The notes beneath the pieces are model-generated. The model worked only from the letters and a program-made list of their open reading frames with translations. It did no database searches and was not told where the DNA came from. Shown here one piece after another: positions 52,384-62,664 of a stretch of DNA of 64,000 nt. The position numbers and the translations under genes are program-made. The DNA is taken from NCBI GenBank assembly GCA_002419295.1, contig DIFW01000017.1, positions 1-64,000 of the forward strand, written 5' to 3'. The stretch comes from Patescibacteria group bacterium UBA5738. GTDB taxonomy: Bacteria > Patescibacteriota > Minisyncoccia > Minisyncoccales > UBA5738. Every line of letters begins with the position of its first letter. The first letter of the stretch is position 1.

Positions 52384-52560
52384 CTAATATCGCTTTTTCC
52401 GATAGATTCTTTCTGCCCGTTGGCGACGATCTTCGTCGCCAAGAGAAGGAATTTCTAATTCATACTTCAAGGGCGGATTTTTATCCGCAATACCGTTGGT
52501 AAATTTTGCCAAACCATTCACCGGATTAAATTGAATTTTATATTCAACGCAATCCGGCAA
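52384..52560 (-). other. Possible small gene or gene remnant
   Basis: A 58-codon open stretch with protein-like content (VEYKIQFNPVNGLAKFTNGI ... ELEIPSLGDEDRRQRAERIY, ending KKRY), closed by TAG. It has no ATG; TTG 52560 or GTG 52521 would be needed, and there is no Shine-Dalgarno. I do not recognise it. It may be the 3' end of a decayed gene. Confidence 0.35.
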
Positions 52561-52590
52561 AAAGTTTGGCTACAAATTTTTAAACAACTA

Positions 52591-52621
52591 AAAACCCTTC
52601 TTTTTAGGAAGGGCTTTTTAT
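52591..52621. terminator. Bidirectional intrinsic terminator
   Basis: CCCTTC (52595-52600) and GAAGGG (52608-52613) with A4 before and a CTTTTTATTT run after. It probably ends the GDYXXLXY operon on the minus strand. Confidence 0.75.
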
Positions 52622-52792
52622 TTGGAACAAATTTTATTTTCTTTAACTTGCGCCAAACAAAAAGCCCTCCTTAATAATAAGGTCCATGACCGGCAACAAC
52701 ACAAAATTGTTTTCTCGCGTGATTTGATTCATGGAATCTCTTAATGCTTATCACTTATCAAAACCGCAAAAACTTGTCAAGCCCAAAAACCA

Positions 52793-53314
52793 TTATTCAA
52801 AAACAATATCTTTTAGAATTGCTTTGCCGTTTTTATCCACCATCACTTTGGCAAACGCTCGTTGCGCGCGCATCTTTCTCTCCAGCGCGGCGCCCGTCCC
52901 CTCGGGAATAAAATATTCTTCAATGCCGTATTCAACCGCAATTCCGGCACCCCAGGAATAAAGATAATCAATATTGCCCCTGATAAATAACCCTTGTTCC
53001 GGTTTTTTAACGCTCGCGCTTTCGGCAACCCAATAATCGCCTTTTTTCGCGAGAGAAACATAGACCGAATCATTTCTTTTTAATGACGCTCCTTCATCGG
53101 GGAAAAAATCTTTTTTGATATTGGATATTTCATAGCTCAACACCGCGTAATCCCCGCGAAGCGGATCGCGCGGATCAAACGGCTCTATCGGCAACAGAAC
53201 TTCGGTTCCTCGCGCCAAAATGAAAGCGTTGGAAGTAATCAAGCCAAAAGCAATTGCCAATTGCGCGACAATCGCGATTAAAAATTTGGCGGACTTGGGA
53301 AGATTGGTTTTCAT
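52793..53314 (-). CDS. GDYXXLXY-domain membrane-anchored protein
   Basis: A 173-residue protein with one N-terminal transmembrane helix (FLIAIVAQLAIAFGLITSNA) and the signature DPRDPLRGDYAVLSYEI, the GDYxxLxY motif of a family usually encoded next to DUF2157 membrane proteins. The function is unknown. Its ATG overlaps the stop of the upstream membrane gene (ATGA), so the two are coupled. Confidence 0.9.
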   Translation of the reverse strand: MKTNLPKSAKFLIAIVAQLAIAFGLITSNAFILARGTEVLLPIEPFDPRDPLRGDYAVLSYEISNIKKDFFPDEGASLKRNDSVYVSLAKKGDYWVAESASVKKPEQGLFIRGNIDYLYSWGAGIAVEYGIEEYFIPEGTGAALERKMRAQRAFAKVMVDKNGKAILKDIVFE

Positions 53315-54411
53315 TGGTTTGATTGGTTAATTTGAGAATTGATTGATCTCGTCAAATAACGCCGGCCGCGCTCCATTCCCCAACCGATGGCAAACAACAT
53401 AATTCCGGCCACGATGAAAAATACGCTTTTGTCCATGAATTTGAAAAACCAGTCAAAATATTTCACCGCCGTAAAAATTAACAACAACAGCGTGCCAAAA
53501 TTAATCATCCAAATTTCGCGCCGCAAATAGCCAGCAAAAATCACGCCCAAAATTTCGAACAAAAGCGCAAAATTAAGTACTGCCGCCCAAAACAACCCCA
53601 ACGCCGTTAACTGGCGTTTAGACTCAAAAAGCGATTGATCAGGCAAGGCGGCCAATAATCCGAAAATGAAAAACAAAATTCCGGCAAAAGTCGCTTCTTC
53701 CACCAAAACAATTTTTTTAAAACAGCCATACAACAATGCCATCGCCACCATCACGGCAATAACAAATAATGAAATTACATTTTGCCAAGCATCAAAAATT
53801 CTGTCGCCGCCAATCATTTCCTCAAGCACGAGGAGGCCGGATCGGGTGGAAAAAACAAACAACAAAAAATTCACCAATATCAAGCCAATAGACACCCACG
53901 CGACGCCGAAGCGCTTCCAAGCGCTTTTGCCCATCTGCCAGAAACCGGCGACATACAGCAAAATTGCCAACCACATCAACCCGATCGGCACCGCGAGCCC
54001 CCAGACATAGATACCCTCCGGCGGTTGCCAAAAAGCCGTTTGCGCCGCCCACCAAACAAGAAAACCGATAACCCCAATCGCGGCGGCATAAACCGATTTT
54101 CCCCAGTAGGCAAGCGCGCCGAAAATCAAAATCGCGGCCAGCAGAACAAGCCGCCACGAAAGCGGACTGCCAAAATTATTGTTGATCGCGTAAATCATAT
54201 TCGCCAGCGCCAAACCGCCCAAAATCAAAAACCACTGGCTCATCGCGTCTTTTGGCGATAAAGAAAGCTGGAGATACCAATTGCTTTCATCCAATTCCCG
54301 ACCATGCCGCCGCCGGCGGCGCAAAAACGCGCCGATAATCAAAATCGGAACGAAAATTAGCGAAATAATATAAAATACCATTGATACCATTGACCAAATC
54401 CATGAATCCAT
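53311..54411 (-). CDS. Polytopic membrane protein, partner of the DUF2157 protein
   Basis: A 366-residue protein with about ten transmembrane helices. The C-terminal part (WMINFGTLLLLIFTAVKYFD ... FFIVAGIMLFAIGWGMERGR) looks like the C-terminal half of long DUF2157 proteins, while the upstream gene supplies the N-terminal half. The two may be a split version of one protein. The function is unknown; co-occurrence with GDYXXLXY proteins is known for the family. Confidence 0.75.
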   Translation of the reverse strand: MDSWIWSMVSMVFYIISLIFVPILIIGAFLRRRRRHGRELDESNWYLQLSLSPKDAMSQWFLILGGLALANMIYAINNNFGSPLSWRLVLLAAILIFGALAYWGKSVYAAAIGVIGFLVWWAAQTAFWQPPEGIYVWGLAVPIGLMWLAILLYVAGFWQMGKSAWKRFGVAWVSIGLILVNFLLFVFSTRSGLLVLEEMIGGDRIFDAWQNVISLFVIAVMVAMALLYGCFKKIVLVEEATFAGILFFIFGLLAALPDQSLFESKRQLTALGLFWAAVLNFALLFEILGVIFAGYLRREIWMINFGTLLLLIFTAVKYFDWFFKFMDKSVFFIVAGIMLFAIGWGMERGRRYLTRSINSQINQSNQ

Positions 54412-54465
54412 AAATTTTATTTAAATTAAATTTTAATTTGTCGCGAAGACATTAAAACAACGCGT

Positions 54466-55158
54466 CTAATATCTTTTGGGCGATTCGTTTAAAAACTCCC
54501 GGCGCAATTTGAATCCGAAAACCAAAAACGCGATTGCCACGACCAATAATAAAAGCCACGGGGTTAAAAACAAAGGATGGTAAATATCGCGCGAAAACAG
54601 GCCGAACGGATACCAAACCAGCCCCACAAAACCGGCAAAAATCGCCAGCCAGCGGATTGACGCGATTTCCAACGCCCAGGCCGCGAATAATGCCCCAAGC
54701 CCCCACCACAAGAATCCGTCGGGCCAATAAACGCGAGTGTTATACATTTGCGCCGCCAAGAAAACCGCGCCGCCAAAGATTATCGAGCCCAAAAACAGCA
54801 TCGCCTCGCCGGACTTTTCCAAACGCGATTTTTCGCGCAACACCCAGCCGAGCGCGTCAACGCAAACCATGGAAAAAATCACCGTCATCATTTTGCCTTC
54901 GCGGGTCATTTCCTGCCAGTTGGCGGCAATAAAAGAGAATATGCCCAAGCCGATCAGAATCGCGCCGATGGTCGCCACCACGCGAACAGTTTTCTTTTGC
55001 GCCTCTTCTTTGGCATCCTCATCTGAAATCGCGCCGATCAGACAATCTTCAATCTCTTCGATTTTCAACCCCTGATCCAGCAAATCGCGATAGATTTCTT
55101 CTTTTGGCTTGCCATCTTTTAACGCTTGTTTCGCGTATTGAGTATGATTTAATGCCAT
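54466..55158 (-). CDS. DUF2157 membrane protein
   Basis: A 230-residue protein. A helical N-terminal segment (YRDLLDQGLKIEEIEDCLIG) is followed by the DUF2157 signature (VATIGAILIGLGIFSFIAAN, then WQEMTREGKM) and about six transmembrane helices. First gene of the three-gene DUF2157-membrane-GDYXXLXY operon, 54 bases upstream of the second. Confidence 0.88.
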   Translation of the reverse strand: MALNHTQYAKQALKDGKPKEEIYRDLLDQGLKIEEIEDCLIGAISDEDAKEEAQKKTVRVVATIGAILIGLGIFSFIAANWQEMTREGKMMTVIFSMVCVDALGWVLREKSRLEKSGEAMLFLGSIIFGGAVFLAAQMYNTRVYWPDGFLWWGLGALFAAWALEIASIRWLAIFAGFVGLVWYPFGLFSRDIYHPLFLTPWLLLLVVAIAFLVFGFKLRREFLNESPKRY

Positions 55159-55243
55159 ATAATTTATTTATTCAATCACTTGCTTTGACTACCTGCTACA
55201 TTGTTAATTATACAAAAAATAAAATTCCAACACAAACAAAAAA

Positions 55244-55261
55244 GTTGAACAAATGTTCAAC
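55244..55261 (-). terminator. Intrinsic terminator of the 55262 gene
   Basis: On the minus strand GTTGAAC-ATTT-GTTCAAC, directly after the TAG stop, followed by six T. Confidence 0.82.
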
Positions 55262-55657
55262 CTATCGACATCGGCAGCACAGGGACGCTTTGCCCGAAGC
55301 CACCGCATAGTAAGACGCTGCCTCCCAAAATGCCTCGCGCAGGCAAAGGAGAAACTCGTCCCAATTCGCCGCTGGCGGCAAATCAACCGCGTCACGACCG
55401 GAACACCGCTCATCTCGCACAATGCAAACAAGCAAATTTTCTTGGATGAAAATTTCCATCCGTAAACCGGCGGAGATTTCTATTATGGGATTTACAATCC
55501 TCTCCGCGGTAATACGGTGGCGATAATCTCTTCCTGAAAAATACGCCACCCTAACAAAAGGATCGGAAGAAATAATTCCTCGAGAGTCAACAACTATACT
55601 ACCGACGCGCAAGCACCGGCTTACATCTTTCCACCCTTTTATTCTCATTGTTTTCAT
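55262..55657 (-). CDS. Conserved-looking protein of unknown function
   Basis: A 131-residue protein beginning MKTMRIKGWKDVSRCLRVGS. It has a perfect AGGAG Shine-Dalgarno nine bases before the ATG, and its own terminator, both uncommon here. The sequence is mixed alpha/beta with six Cys, three in the closing SLCCRCR. I do not recognise a domain. No membrane helix or signal is seen. It may have been acquired recently. Confidence 0.62.
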   Translation of the reverse strand: MKTMRIKGWKDVSRCLRVGSIVVDSRGIISSDPFVRVAYFSGRDYRHRITAERIVNPIIEISAGLRMEIFIQENLLVCIVRDERCSGRDAVDLPPAANWDEFLLCLREAFWEAASYYAVASGKASLCCRCR

Positions 55658-55888
55658 TTTTTTATTCTCCTAATTTTTAATGATCAGCACGGAAAACAAG
55701 CGTTTATAAAAACAAAAAAATCTCGTTGTCCGAGAATTTGCCATTTGCTTTGAGCGTTATCAACAATTCAAATCAACCGCGCAAACGAAAAATTCCCGAA
55801 CTCCGAGAGGGGCTAAAGAAAAAGTTAAAATTTGGATTGTTTAACGCGGTCGGATTGCTCATCTTCAAGTAGTTATGTTCAAGCTATG

Positions 55889-55916
55889 TTCAAATATAAC
55901 CTTGATTATATTTGAA
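55889..55916. repeat. 11-bp AT-rich hairpin after metG
   Basis: TTCAAATATAA and TTATATTTGAA around a six-base loop, 13 bases after the metG stop. There is no T-run; it may protect the 3' end of the mRNA. The rest of the 270-base gap shows nothing I can name. Confidence 0.65.
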
Positions 55917-55928
55917 TATATACAAAAT

Positions 55929-57383
55929 TTATTCTTTGGCGTCAAGGCGCGGGAAAAGAACGCCGCGGTTTTCACCGACGAGCAAGCCTTTTATCTTCGC
56001 GGAAGTCCGAGGAACGAACGGCTCGATCAATTCGGCAATATCGACAAGCAACAACAGCAAATCGCCCACCGCGGCCGCATCTTTGGTTTTCCACGGCTGG
56101 GTTTTTTCTATGTATTTGTCGCCAAAATTGATAACTTTCCAAATCGCGGCCAAGGCTTCGTTGAATTTATATTCCGCCAGCGCGGCGGCAACCGCGTTTT
56201 TCGCGATATCAATTTCGGCCTTCACTTCCGGATTGAGCGCGGTTTCCACAGACATTGACGCGCCGATTTTTTGAGCGATTGTCGTCACCCGCGCCGCCAG
56301 ATTGCCGATGCCTTTGGCCAAATCCGCGTTATAGCGTTCTTCAAATTTTTCATAGGAAAAATCGCCGTCTTCCGTGGGCGGGAGTTCGCGCAACATAAAG
56401 TAGCGCGTCGCGTCGGTTCCGTATTTATCCACCAATTCCGCCGGATCGATCACATTACCCAATGATTTTGACATTTTCTGGCCGTTGGCGGTGATAAACC
56501 CGTGGATGAAAACCTGTTTGGAATTAGGCAACCCGGCTGACATCAACATCGCCTGCCACATCGCGGCTTGCTGGCGCAAATTATCCTTGCCGGCCACTTG
56601 GATGGCATTGCGATTTTCTTTTATTCCCCAAAAATCTGCGAACTTCTTTTCGTTCTCGGGCCAACCCAAACAAGAAATATAATTCACCAGCGCATCAAAC
56701 CACACATACATCACCTGATTTTCATCGCCCGGAACCGCAATCCCCCAAGGCATTTTTTCTTTGACTCGCGAAACGGAAAAATCCTGCAATCCGCCGGCCA
56801 CAAAATTCTTAATCTCGTTAAAACGGCCCGCCGGCAAAACAAAATCCGGATTTTTTTCATAAAAATCCAAAAGCGGTTTTTCATATTTTGAAAACCGGAA
56901 AAAATAATTTTCTTCTTCAATAATTTCAATTTCTTTATTGGGATGGATCGGACACCGGCCGTTGACCAGTTGCGAATCGGTGATTTCCAATTCGCAACCC
57001 ACGCAATATTTGGCGCGATAGGTTTTTTTGTAAATATCGCCGTTCTTTTCGCATCGCTTCCAAAACTCCCGCGCCGCCGCGATATGATGCGCGTCGGTGG
57101 TACGGATGAAATTATCAAACGACAAATCAAGTTTTTCTTTTAACGCCAAAAACGGCCGCGCGGAATCATCGCAATACGCCTGCGGGGTTTTTCCAAGCTC
57201 GGCGGCGCGTTGATAAATTTTAGCGCCATGCTCGTCGGTACCGGTATTGAAAAACACCTCTGCTCCTTGCGAGCGATGCCATCGCGCCAAAACATCCGCC
57301 TGAATGATCTCCAGCGCGAAACCAATGTGCGGTTTGGCGTTCACATAGGGCAAAGTGGTGGTGATATAATATCTTGAAGCCAT
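55929..57383 (-). CDS. metG: Methionyl-tRNA synthetase
   Basis: A class I synthetase of 484 residues from ATG 57383 ([15 protein letters not shown]). Signature HIGFALEI, a zinc-binding insert (KYCVGCELE ... [10 protein letters not shown]) and KMSKSLGN. The anticodon-binding helical domain is present; the extra C-terminal EMAP-like tRNA-binding domain is absent. It is last in the M16-AI-2E-rsmI-metG run, 22 bases after rsmI. Confidence 0.97.
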   Translation of the reverse strand: MASRYYITTTLPYVNAKPHIGFALEIIQADVLARWHRSQGAEVFFNTGTDEHGAKIYQRAAELGKTPQAYCDDSARPFLALKEKLDLSFDNFIRTTDAHHIAAAREFWKRCEKNGDIYKKTYRAKYCVGCELEITDSQLVNGRCPIHPNKEIEIIEEENYFFRFSKYEKPLLDFYEKNPDFVLPAGRFNEIKNFVAGGLQDFSVSRVKEKMPWGIAVPGDENQVMYVWFDALVNYISCLGWPENEKKFADFWGIKENRNAIQVAGKDNLRQQAAMWQAMLMSAGLPNSKQVFIHGFITANGQKMSKSLGNVIDPAELVDKYGTDATRYFMLRELPPTEDGDFSYEKFEERYNADLAKGIGNLAARVTTIAQKIGASMSVETALNPEVKAEIDIAKNAVAAALAEYKFNEALAAIWKVINFGDKYIEKTQPWKTKDAAAVGDLLLLLVDIAELIEPFVPRTSAKIKGLLVGENRGVLFPRLDAKE

Positions 57384-57405
57384 AATAAATAAAACCTTAT
57401 CAAAA

Positions 57406-58092
57406 TTAACGCCCCCCTTCAAGCACCGCGACAAATTCGCCCTTCAAAGGGTCTTTTTTTATTTTGGCGATCACTTCGGCGATCGTGCCGCGATAGATGG
57501 TTTCAAAGGTTTTGGTCAATTCTCGGCAAACAACGAGGCGACGGGTTTTGTCTGGATTCAATTCGTCGATTTCGGACAGGGTTTTTAAAATTCGGAAATT
57601 GGATTCGTAGAACACCGCGGTGAATTCGTTTGCCAGCAGGTCTTCAAAGTATTTTTTGCGTTTGTTTTTCGCCGGCGGGAAACCGGCAAACATAAATTTG
57701 TCCGTGGCAAAACCGGAAACGCTCAACGCCGCGATCGCGGCATTCGCGCCCGGAACGGGAATAATTTTAACACTATCGCCGAATTCTTCCACCACCGCTT
57801 CCACCAGCCGGTTGCCCGGGTCACTGATACCGGGCGTGCCGGCGTCGGAGACCAGCGCCAAGTTTTTTCCCTCCTTCAGCAATTTTAAAATTTCGCCGGT
57901 CTTTTCTGCGTCCGAATGCTGGTGGTAACTCAACAGCGGCTTTGCGATTTCATAATTATCAAGCAAAACTTTGGTCACGCGCGTGTCTTCGCACAATATC
58001 AAATCCGCGCTTTTCAGCGCTTCAACCGCCCGCAATGTCATATCGTCCAAATTGCCGATCGGCGTCGCCGCAATGTATAAAATCCCGGACAT
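57406..58092 (-). CDS. rsmI: 16S rRNA (cytidine1402-2'-O)-methyltransferase
   Basis: A 228-residue SAM-dependent methyltransferase of the tetrapyrrole-methylase fold. Motifs are [52 protein letters not shown] and [16 protein letters not shown]. It modifies C1402 in the ribosomal P site. The C-terminal extra domain is absent. It lies two bases after the AI-2E-family gene. Confidence 0.96.
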   Translation of the reverse strand: MSGILYIAATPIGNLDDMTLRAVEALKSADLILCEDTRVTKVLLDNYEIAKPLLSYHQHSDAEKTGEILKLLKEGKNLALVSDAGTPGISDPGNRLVEAVVEEFGDSVKIIPVPGANAAIAALSVSGFATDKFMFAGFPPAKNKRKKYFEDLLANEFTAVFYESNFRILKTLSEIDELNPDKTRRLVVCRELTKTFETIYRGTIAEVIAKIKKDPLKGEFVAVLEGGR

Positions 58093-58094
58093 AA

Positions 58095-59126
58095 TTATTC
58101 GTTTAATCTTTTATTGCGCATCAAATAATCCCTTACAAAGTCGTATAAAACACCAAACAAAGGAATCGCCAAAATCGCGCCGGCGACTCCCCAAATCGCT
58201 TTTCCGGCCAAAAGCGAGAGTAGCACCAATATCGCGGGAAACTCAATGAATTTCTTTGAAAGCAAGGGAATCACCAGATTGTTTTCCAATTGCTGGATTA
58301 TCGTGAAAATCGCAATCGCGGCCGCCGCCTTTTGCCACGAATCAAGCAACGCTACCAGCGCGATCACCGCGCCCGAAGCAATCGGGCCGATAAACGGCAC
58401 AATATCGGCCACTCCCGCGAAAAATCCCAGAAACACCGGATAGCGAATATCCAGCGCCCAGCATGCCAGCGAAGTGAACACCCCCACCGCCAGCATTCCC
58501 GCCAAACGCACCGCGAACCATCCCGAAATCTTCACTTGCGCCCTTCCCCACCAATCTAAAACGATTTTTTCCCGTTTGGCTGGAATGGCCAGCAAAATAA
58601 ATTTTTTAATGCCGGCGGCCTCCAAGGAGAAGAATGCCGCGGCGACGATTATGGTGAATGTCGTTAAAATGCCGCCAAACAATACGCCCAGCGACCCGAT
58701 AATTCCCGAAGACGCGCCCACCATCCAATCGCGGACCGCGGCGACAAACGCGTCCATGCTTTGGAAAATCACAAATCCCATTCCCGAAAGAAACGGCGAC
58801 ACTTTTTCGAAATAAAGCGGGAACAACTGTCCCAATTGCTGGGTCTCAATGGCAAAAATCGGCGCGAGCCAATAAATTCCCGCCCCAAAAATTCCGAAAA
58901 CGGAAAAATAAACCAAAAACACGGATGCCCCGCGCGGCACTTTCAATTTTTCCAAAAAGTCCACCGCCGGATTGAAAAGCACGGAAATAATCAACGCAAA
59001 AAGCGCCAGCGACAAAACCTCCCGCGCCAAATACAGCGCGTATCCCACCGCCAATGCCAAACCGATCTTTGCCAGCATTGCCCATGAAACATCAATTGTT
59101 TTTTTATCTCCGCCGATTGAAAACAT
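58095..59126 (-). CDS. AI-2E-family transporter
   Basis: A 343-residue membrane protein with about eight helices and the family's C-terminal pattern (FFAGVADIVPFIGPIASGAV, QQLENNLVIPLLS, GAILAIPLFGVL). AI-2E proteins include exporters and Na+/H+ antiporters; the substrate is not predictable here. It lies between an M16 protease and rsmI. Confidence 0.93.
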   Translation of the reverse strand: MFSIGGDKKTIDVSWAMLAKIGLALAVGYALYLAREVLSLALFALIISVLFNPAVDFLEKLKVPRGASVFLVYFSVFGIFGAGIYWLAPIFAIETQQLGQLFPLYFEKVSPFLSGMGFVIFQSMDAFVAAVRDWMVGASSGIIGSLGVLFGGILTTFTIIVAAAFFSLEAAGIKKFILLAIPAKREKIVLDWWGRAQVKISGWFAVRLAGMLAVGVFTSLACWALDIRYPVFLGFFAGVADIVPFIGPIASGAVIALVALLDSWQKAAAAIAIFTIIQQLENNLVIPLLSKKFIEFPAILVLLSLLAGKAIWGVAGAILAIPLFGVLYDFVRDYLMRNKRLNE

Positions 59127-59135
59127 ATTCTTTGA

Positions 59136-60407
59136 TTATAGCGCCTCTTCGAGTAAATCGCGAAACCTTGATTCGCCGCCATAAGGTCCGATCACCGCCA
59201 AATTCAACTTTTCGGGTTTGAAAATATCACGCGCCGCCTCTTGAATATCATCAACGGTCACTTGCTTTATTTTCTCATAGATTTCCTCAGGTTCCAATAT
59301 CCGGCCTTCCAGCAATTCTTGCTCGCCGTAGAACAATCCTTTGGCATGGGACGATTCCAGCGCGATGGCGCTCCTGCCGGTGTAATTGTCTTTGGCCCGT
59401 TGCAATTCCGCCGCCGAAACTTGGCTGGCGCGAATTTTTTTAAATTCCCCCAAAATCACTTTGATGCCCTCATCCAGGCGATCGCTGTTTAAATTGGCCG
59501 TCGCCGCCAGTGAACCAGAGTCGGGATCCATTGACAATTCCGTGTGCACATCATAGACCAGCCCACGCTTGAATCTCACCTCTTCCATCAAGCGGGAAGA
59601 AAACATTCCCCCCAAAACGGTTTCCAGCAATTCCAGCGCCCGGCGACGCGGATAACTGTAGTCAAACGCTCTTACCCCCAGTGCGATCTGCGTTTGATTA
59701 GTGTCTTTTTTATAAATCAAAACCTGCGGCGTTTCCTGCTTTTCCGCCACAGCGGCTTTTTTTGCCGGATCTTTGGCGGCAAACCGCCCGAAATATTTTT
59801 TTGTCAATTTTTCAGCTTCATTTTCGTCAAAATTGCCGGAGACGCAAACAACTGTGTTTTGCGCCGCATAATTTTTGTCCCGGTATTCCAAAAGCCGGTC
59901 GCGGGAGATACCTTTAACCGTTTCAATCGTCCCGACGATGTCCCGCCCCGCCGGCTGGTCGCCGTAAAGCGCCTGGTTCCAAACCGTCCAAATATGACGC
60001 ATCGGGTGGTCATGAAACATATTGATTTCTTCAATGATCGTTCCCCGCTCTTTTTCAATTTCTTCGGCCGGCAAAACGGAGTTCAAAAAAATATCGGCGA
60101 CCAAATCAAACGCCGCTTCAAATTTTTTGCTTTGCACCTTGGCGTAATAACCGGTCATCTCCTGCGAAGTAAACGCGTTGGCAACGCCGCCCAGCCCGTC
60201 AATTTCCGAAAAAACAGCCATTTCCGTCAAGCGCTTTTTGGTGCCCTTGAATTGCAAATGCTCCAGAAAATGGGAGATACCGCTGATCTCTTTGGTTTCG
60301 TATTTGGAACCCGTACCCACCAGCGTCAAAACCGTTACCGTATCGGTGTTCGCGGAGTTTACCGTGATCAGCCTCAACCCGTTGGGCAATGTTGTTTTTT
60401 TATACAT
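59136..60407 (-). CDS. M16-family (insulinase/processing-peptidase-like) zinc protease
   Basis: A 423-residue single-chain M16B-type peptidase. The inverted zinc motif HFLEH is at ISHFLEHLQFKGT (about 46-50), with the downstream Glu in IIEEINMFHD. The C-terminal half has the inactive paired domain with FSSRLMEEVRFKRGLVYDVH, which contributes the substrate-binding Arg-Tyr. There is no signal peptide, so it is probably cytoplasmic. First gene of the run to metG. Confidence 0.95.
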   Translation of the reverse strand: MYKKTTLPNGLRLITVNSANTDTVTVLTLVGTGSKYETKEISGISHFLEHLQFKGTKKRLTEMAVFSEIDGLGGVANAFTSQEMTGYYAKVQSKKFEAAFDLVADIFLNSVLPAEEIEKERGTIIEEINMFHDHPMRHIWTVWNQALYGDQPAGRDIVGTIETVKGISRDRLLEYRDKNYAAQNTVVCVSGNFDENEAEKLTKKYFGRFAAKDPAKKAAVAEKQETPQVLIYKKDTNQTQIALGVRAFDYSYPRRRALELLETVLGGMFSSRLMEEVRFKRGLVYDVHTELSMDPDSGSLAATANLNSDRLDEGIKVILGEFKKIRASQVSAAELQRAKDNYTGRSAIALESSHAKGLFYGEQELLEGRILEPEEIYEKIKQVTVDDIQEAARDIFKPEKLNLAVIGPYGGESRFRDLLEEAL

Positions 60408-60458
60408 ATAATTTACCGCTGAATAATTAACGAATGTATTACTTTAAAATTTTTACGC

Positions 60459-61013
60459 TTATTTTTCAAAACCGCCAATAACCCAGTCAAATTCACCCTG
60501 CCAGTTCCGGTTCGGACAATTCCATCCCGGGCTTGCCGGATGCGGCCGGCCGCTGGTTTCCATATCAATGATCCCCAAAACAAAGAATGCTCCTCTGGCC
60601 GCATCACAATTGGCATATCCGGCGCTGTAACGATGATAACAGTAACCATAACATCCGGTGCCGGATCCCCCTCTGGGGTCTGTCGGCACTTGTTTCAGCA
60701 ACCCTGCCGTTTCCAACATGCCAATGAACGGGCTGTTATTGCCGTCATTACATGGCCCTTGGTCCCATCCGTCGCAACAAGCATCCGATGAAATCGGCGG
60801 GAACCCTCCGTATTGGACATTATACATCTGCAGTGCCAGCACAATTTGCCGCATATCACTCACCCGCCGCGCGTCGCGCGCTTTTGCACGGGTATCGGTC
60901 ATCGCCACCAGCACCATCCCCGATAACACACCGATGATGGAAATCACCACCAAAAGTTCGATTAAAGTAAACCCGTTCTTGCTTGCCAAATTGGATTCAA
61001 AGGGAAAAATCAT
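60459..61013 (-). CDS. Type IV prepilin-like protein A
   Basis: A 184-residue prepilin with leader [18 protein letters not shown], helix [20 protein letters not shown], and a Cys-rich C-terminal domain. Within the first 45 codons its DNA is nearly identical to prepilin C. It is the downstream-most of a four-gene array and probably a type II secretion/pilus pseudopilin. Confidence 0.93.
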   Translation of the reverse strand: MIFPFESNLASKNGFTLIELLVVISIIGVLSGMVLVAMTDTRAKARDARRVSDMRQIVLALQMYNVQYGGFPPISSDACCDGWDQGPCNDGNNSPFIGMLETAGLLKQVPTDPRGGSGTGCYGYCYHRYSAGYANCDAARGAFFVLGIIDMETSGRPHPASPGWNCPNRNWQGEFDWVIGGFEK

Positions 61014-61057
61014 CTCTCTTTTTAAAATTACCCGATAATCATTTTTCGTAATGAAAA

Positions 61058-61639
61058 TTATTTTTGGCGCATCCCGACGGTGATCACGCCATAATTAACA
61101 CTGCTCGGATTGGTACTGCCATAATTAAAAAAATATCCGGACGGATAATCCGTACCGCTCACGGTGCAAGGACAAGTCCGTGTGCCGGGAGACGCCATAT
61201 TCGGTTTTTCAAGGCGATAAGAAAGCATGTACCAATGCCCCGAACATCCGTAACCGGAAGCGTAATAGGCATAAAGATAGGTGCTGGTCGTTGTCCACGG
61301 ATAATTAACCGGATTGGTGATCGGAGTATTAACCGGGTCTGCGGGCAAACTGATATACGGCGCCAATTGCGTTTTAAAAGCGTTCCAATTAGTCTCATTG
61401 TTGCTGATTGTCCAGCCTCTTACCGGATAGGTGCCCTTCTCCGCGTAATACAATTCCAGCGCCTTGCGGATTTGAGTGATGTCGTTAACCCTCCGCGCGT
61501 CCCGCGCTCTGGCACGCGCATCGGTCATCGCCACCAAAACCATCCCCGACAGCACGCCGATGATGGAAATCACCACCAGAAGCTCGATCAGAGTGAAGCC
61601 GTTCTTGCCCGGGTTTAATCTAGCAAAGAACTCCGGCAT
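61058..61639 (-). CDS. Type IV prepilin-like protein B
   Basis: About 193 residues from ATG 61639 ([20 protein letters not shown]). Leader and helix as in A, then [17 protein letters not shown] and a beta-rich domain ending [10 protein letters not shown]. It is homologous along its whole length to prepilin D ([16 protein letters not shown] region, [17 protein letters not shown], final TVGM.QK). Confidence 0.93.
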   Translation of the reverse strand: MPEFFARLNPGKNGFTLIELLVVISIIGVLSGMVLVAMTDARARARDARRVNDITQIRKALELYYAEKGTYPVRGWTISNNETNWNAFKTQLAPYISLPADPVNTPITNPVNYPWTTTSTYLYAYYASGYGCSGHWYMLSYRLEKPNMASPGTRTCPCTVSGTDYPSGYFFNYGSTNPSSVNYGVITVGMRQK

Positions 61640-61821
61640 TACAACTTGCCCCGCAATCACGCAAACCGCCGGTACCGGCAAATTTCATTTCTTGCAAGAC
61701 ATATTAATTTTCTTTTTTGCATCCTTATCATAAAAATCCGGCTTATTATAAACACTCAATAAAACTAGTTTTTCTTGGAAATGAGAAAATCATAAAACTC
61801 TCGCCGGATAATTACTTATGC

Positions 61822-62409
61822 TTATATTCCCAGATAACCGCATTGGCGGCAAGACCCGCCGGGAGGACAATGAATGGCAGATTTACCACTTTCCCAGGCC
61901 GCCCATTTCCACCCTAGACAATCATTGTCATTATTCGGAAATTTATCCGTTTGAAATGATAATTGATAAGCCCCATTGATAGTATTCACTGGCGACGGCA
62001 ACCAATATGATCCGGGAGAGGCATAAATATATGTCCAATAAACGCGGCCAATGTCTCCGTATGACGGATCTTTAGGGATTTGCTTTAGATAAGTTACCAG
62101 CGCGGCATTGACGCTGTCGCTGCCATGCGGACCGCCGCCCCAACATTCTTCCGTGGAAGGTATCCCAAGACACACGATTTGCCCGCCCGTACCCGGATAT
62201 GAACCGTGTTCGGCGGCATACATTTCTATCGCGGTTCTTATCTGCCGGATATCCGATACCCGCCGCGCGTCCCTTGCCTTTTCCCGAAACCCCGTCATTG
62301 CCACCAACACCATCCCCGATAACACACCGATGATGGAAATCACCACCAAAAGTTCGATTAGGGTAAAACCTTTTTTGTTCGATTTTAGTTTGGCAAAAAA
62401 ATCCGGCAT
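61822..62409 (-). CDS. Type IV prepilin-like protein C
   Basis: A 195-residue prepilin (MPDFFAKLKSNKKGFTLIEL). Leader DNA matches A; the later part (QIRTAIEMYAAEHGSYPGTG) is diverged, with a Cys-containing C-terminus (CPPGGSCRQCGYLGI). Lies 10 bases after the small TM protein gene. Confidence 0.93.
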   Translation of the reverse strand: MPDFFAKLKSNKKGFTLIELLVVISIIGVLSGMVLVAMTGFREKARDARRVSDIRQIRTAIEMYAAEHGSYPGTGGQIVCLGIPSTEECWGGGPHGSDSVNAALVTYLKQIPKDPSYGDIGRVYWTYIYASPGSYWLPSPVNTINGAYQLSFQTDKFPNNDNDCLGWKWAAWESGKSAIHCPPGGSCRQCGYLGI

Positions 62410-62419
62410 TATGCTTTAC

Positions 62420-62653
62420 TTAATGAATCATTTCCCCGGAAACATCGTAATTAACGGTTTGGTTTTTGGCGTTCTGCTGATAGAAATAATATCCCCAAAA
62501 CGCGACGGTCAAAACCAGGCACACAATAATGATAACGATCTGAATTTTTTTCTTTTTCGCGCCCCGCTCCAAATCCGGCGGCGGGGCAATCTCGGTTTGC
62601 GGCTTGGCAGTATAATCGCTGAAATCAATGCCTTTATTTTGATTTGAGTCCAT
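62420..62653 (-). CDS. Small single-helix membrane protein in the prepilin array
   Basis: A 77-residue protein with a polar N-terminus, a KKKK stop-transfer, and one transmembrane helix (IQIVIIIVCLVLTVAFWGYY). It is unrelated to the pilins around it. It lies 11 bases after prepilin D and 10 before prepilin C, so it is co-transcribed; its role is unknown. Confidence 0.8.
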   Translation of the reverse strand: MDSNQNKGIDFSDYTAKPQTEIAPPPDLERGAKKKKIQIVIIIVCLVLTVAFWGYYFYQQNAKNQTVNYDVSGEMIH

Positions 62654-62664
62654 ATTTTTGAAAA

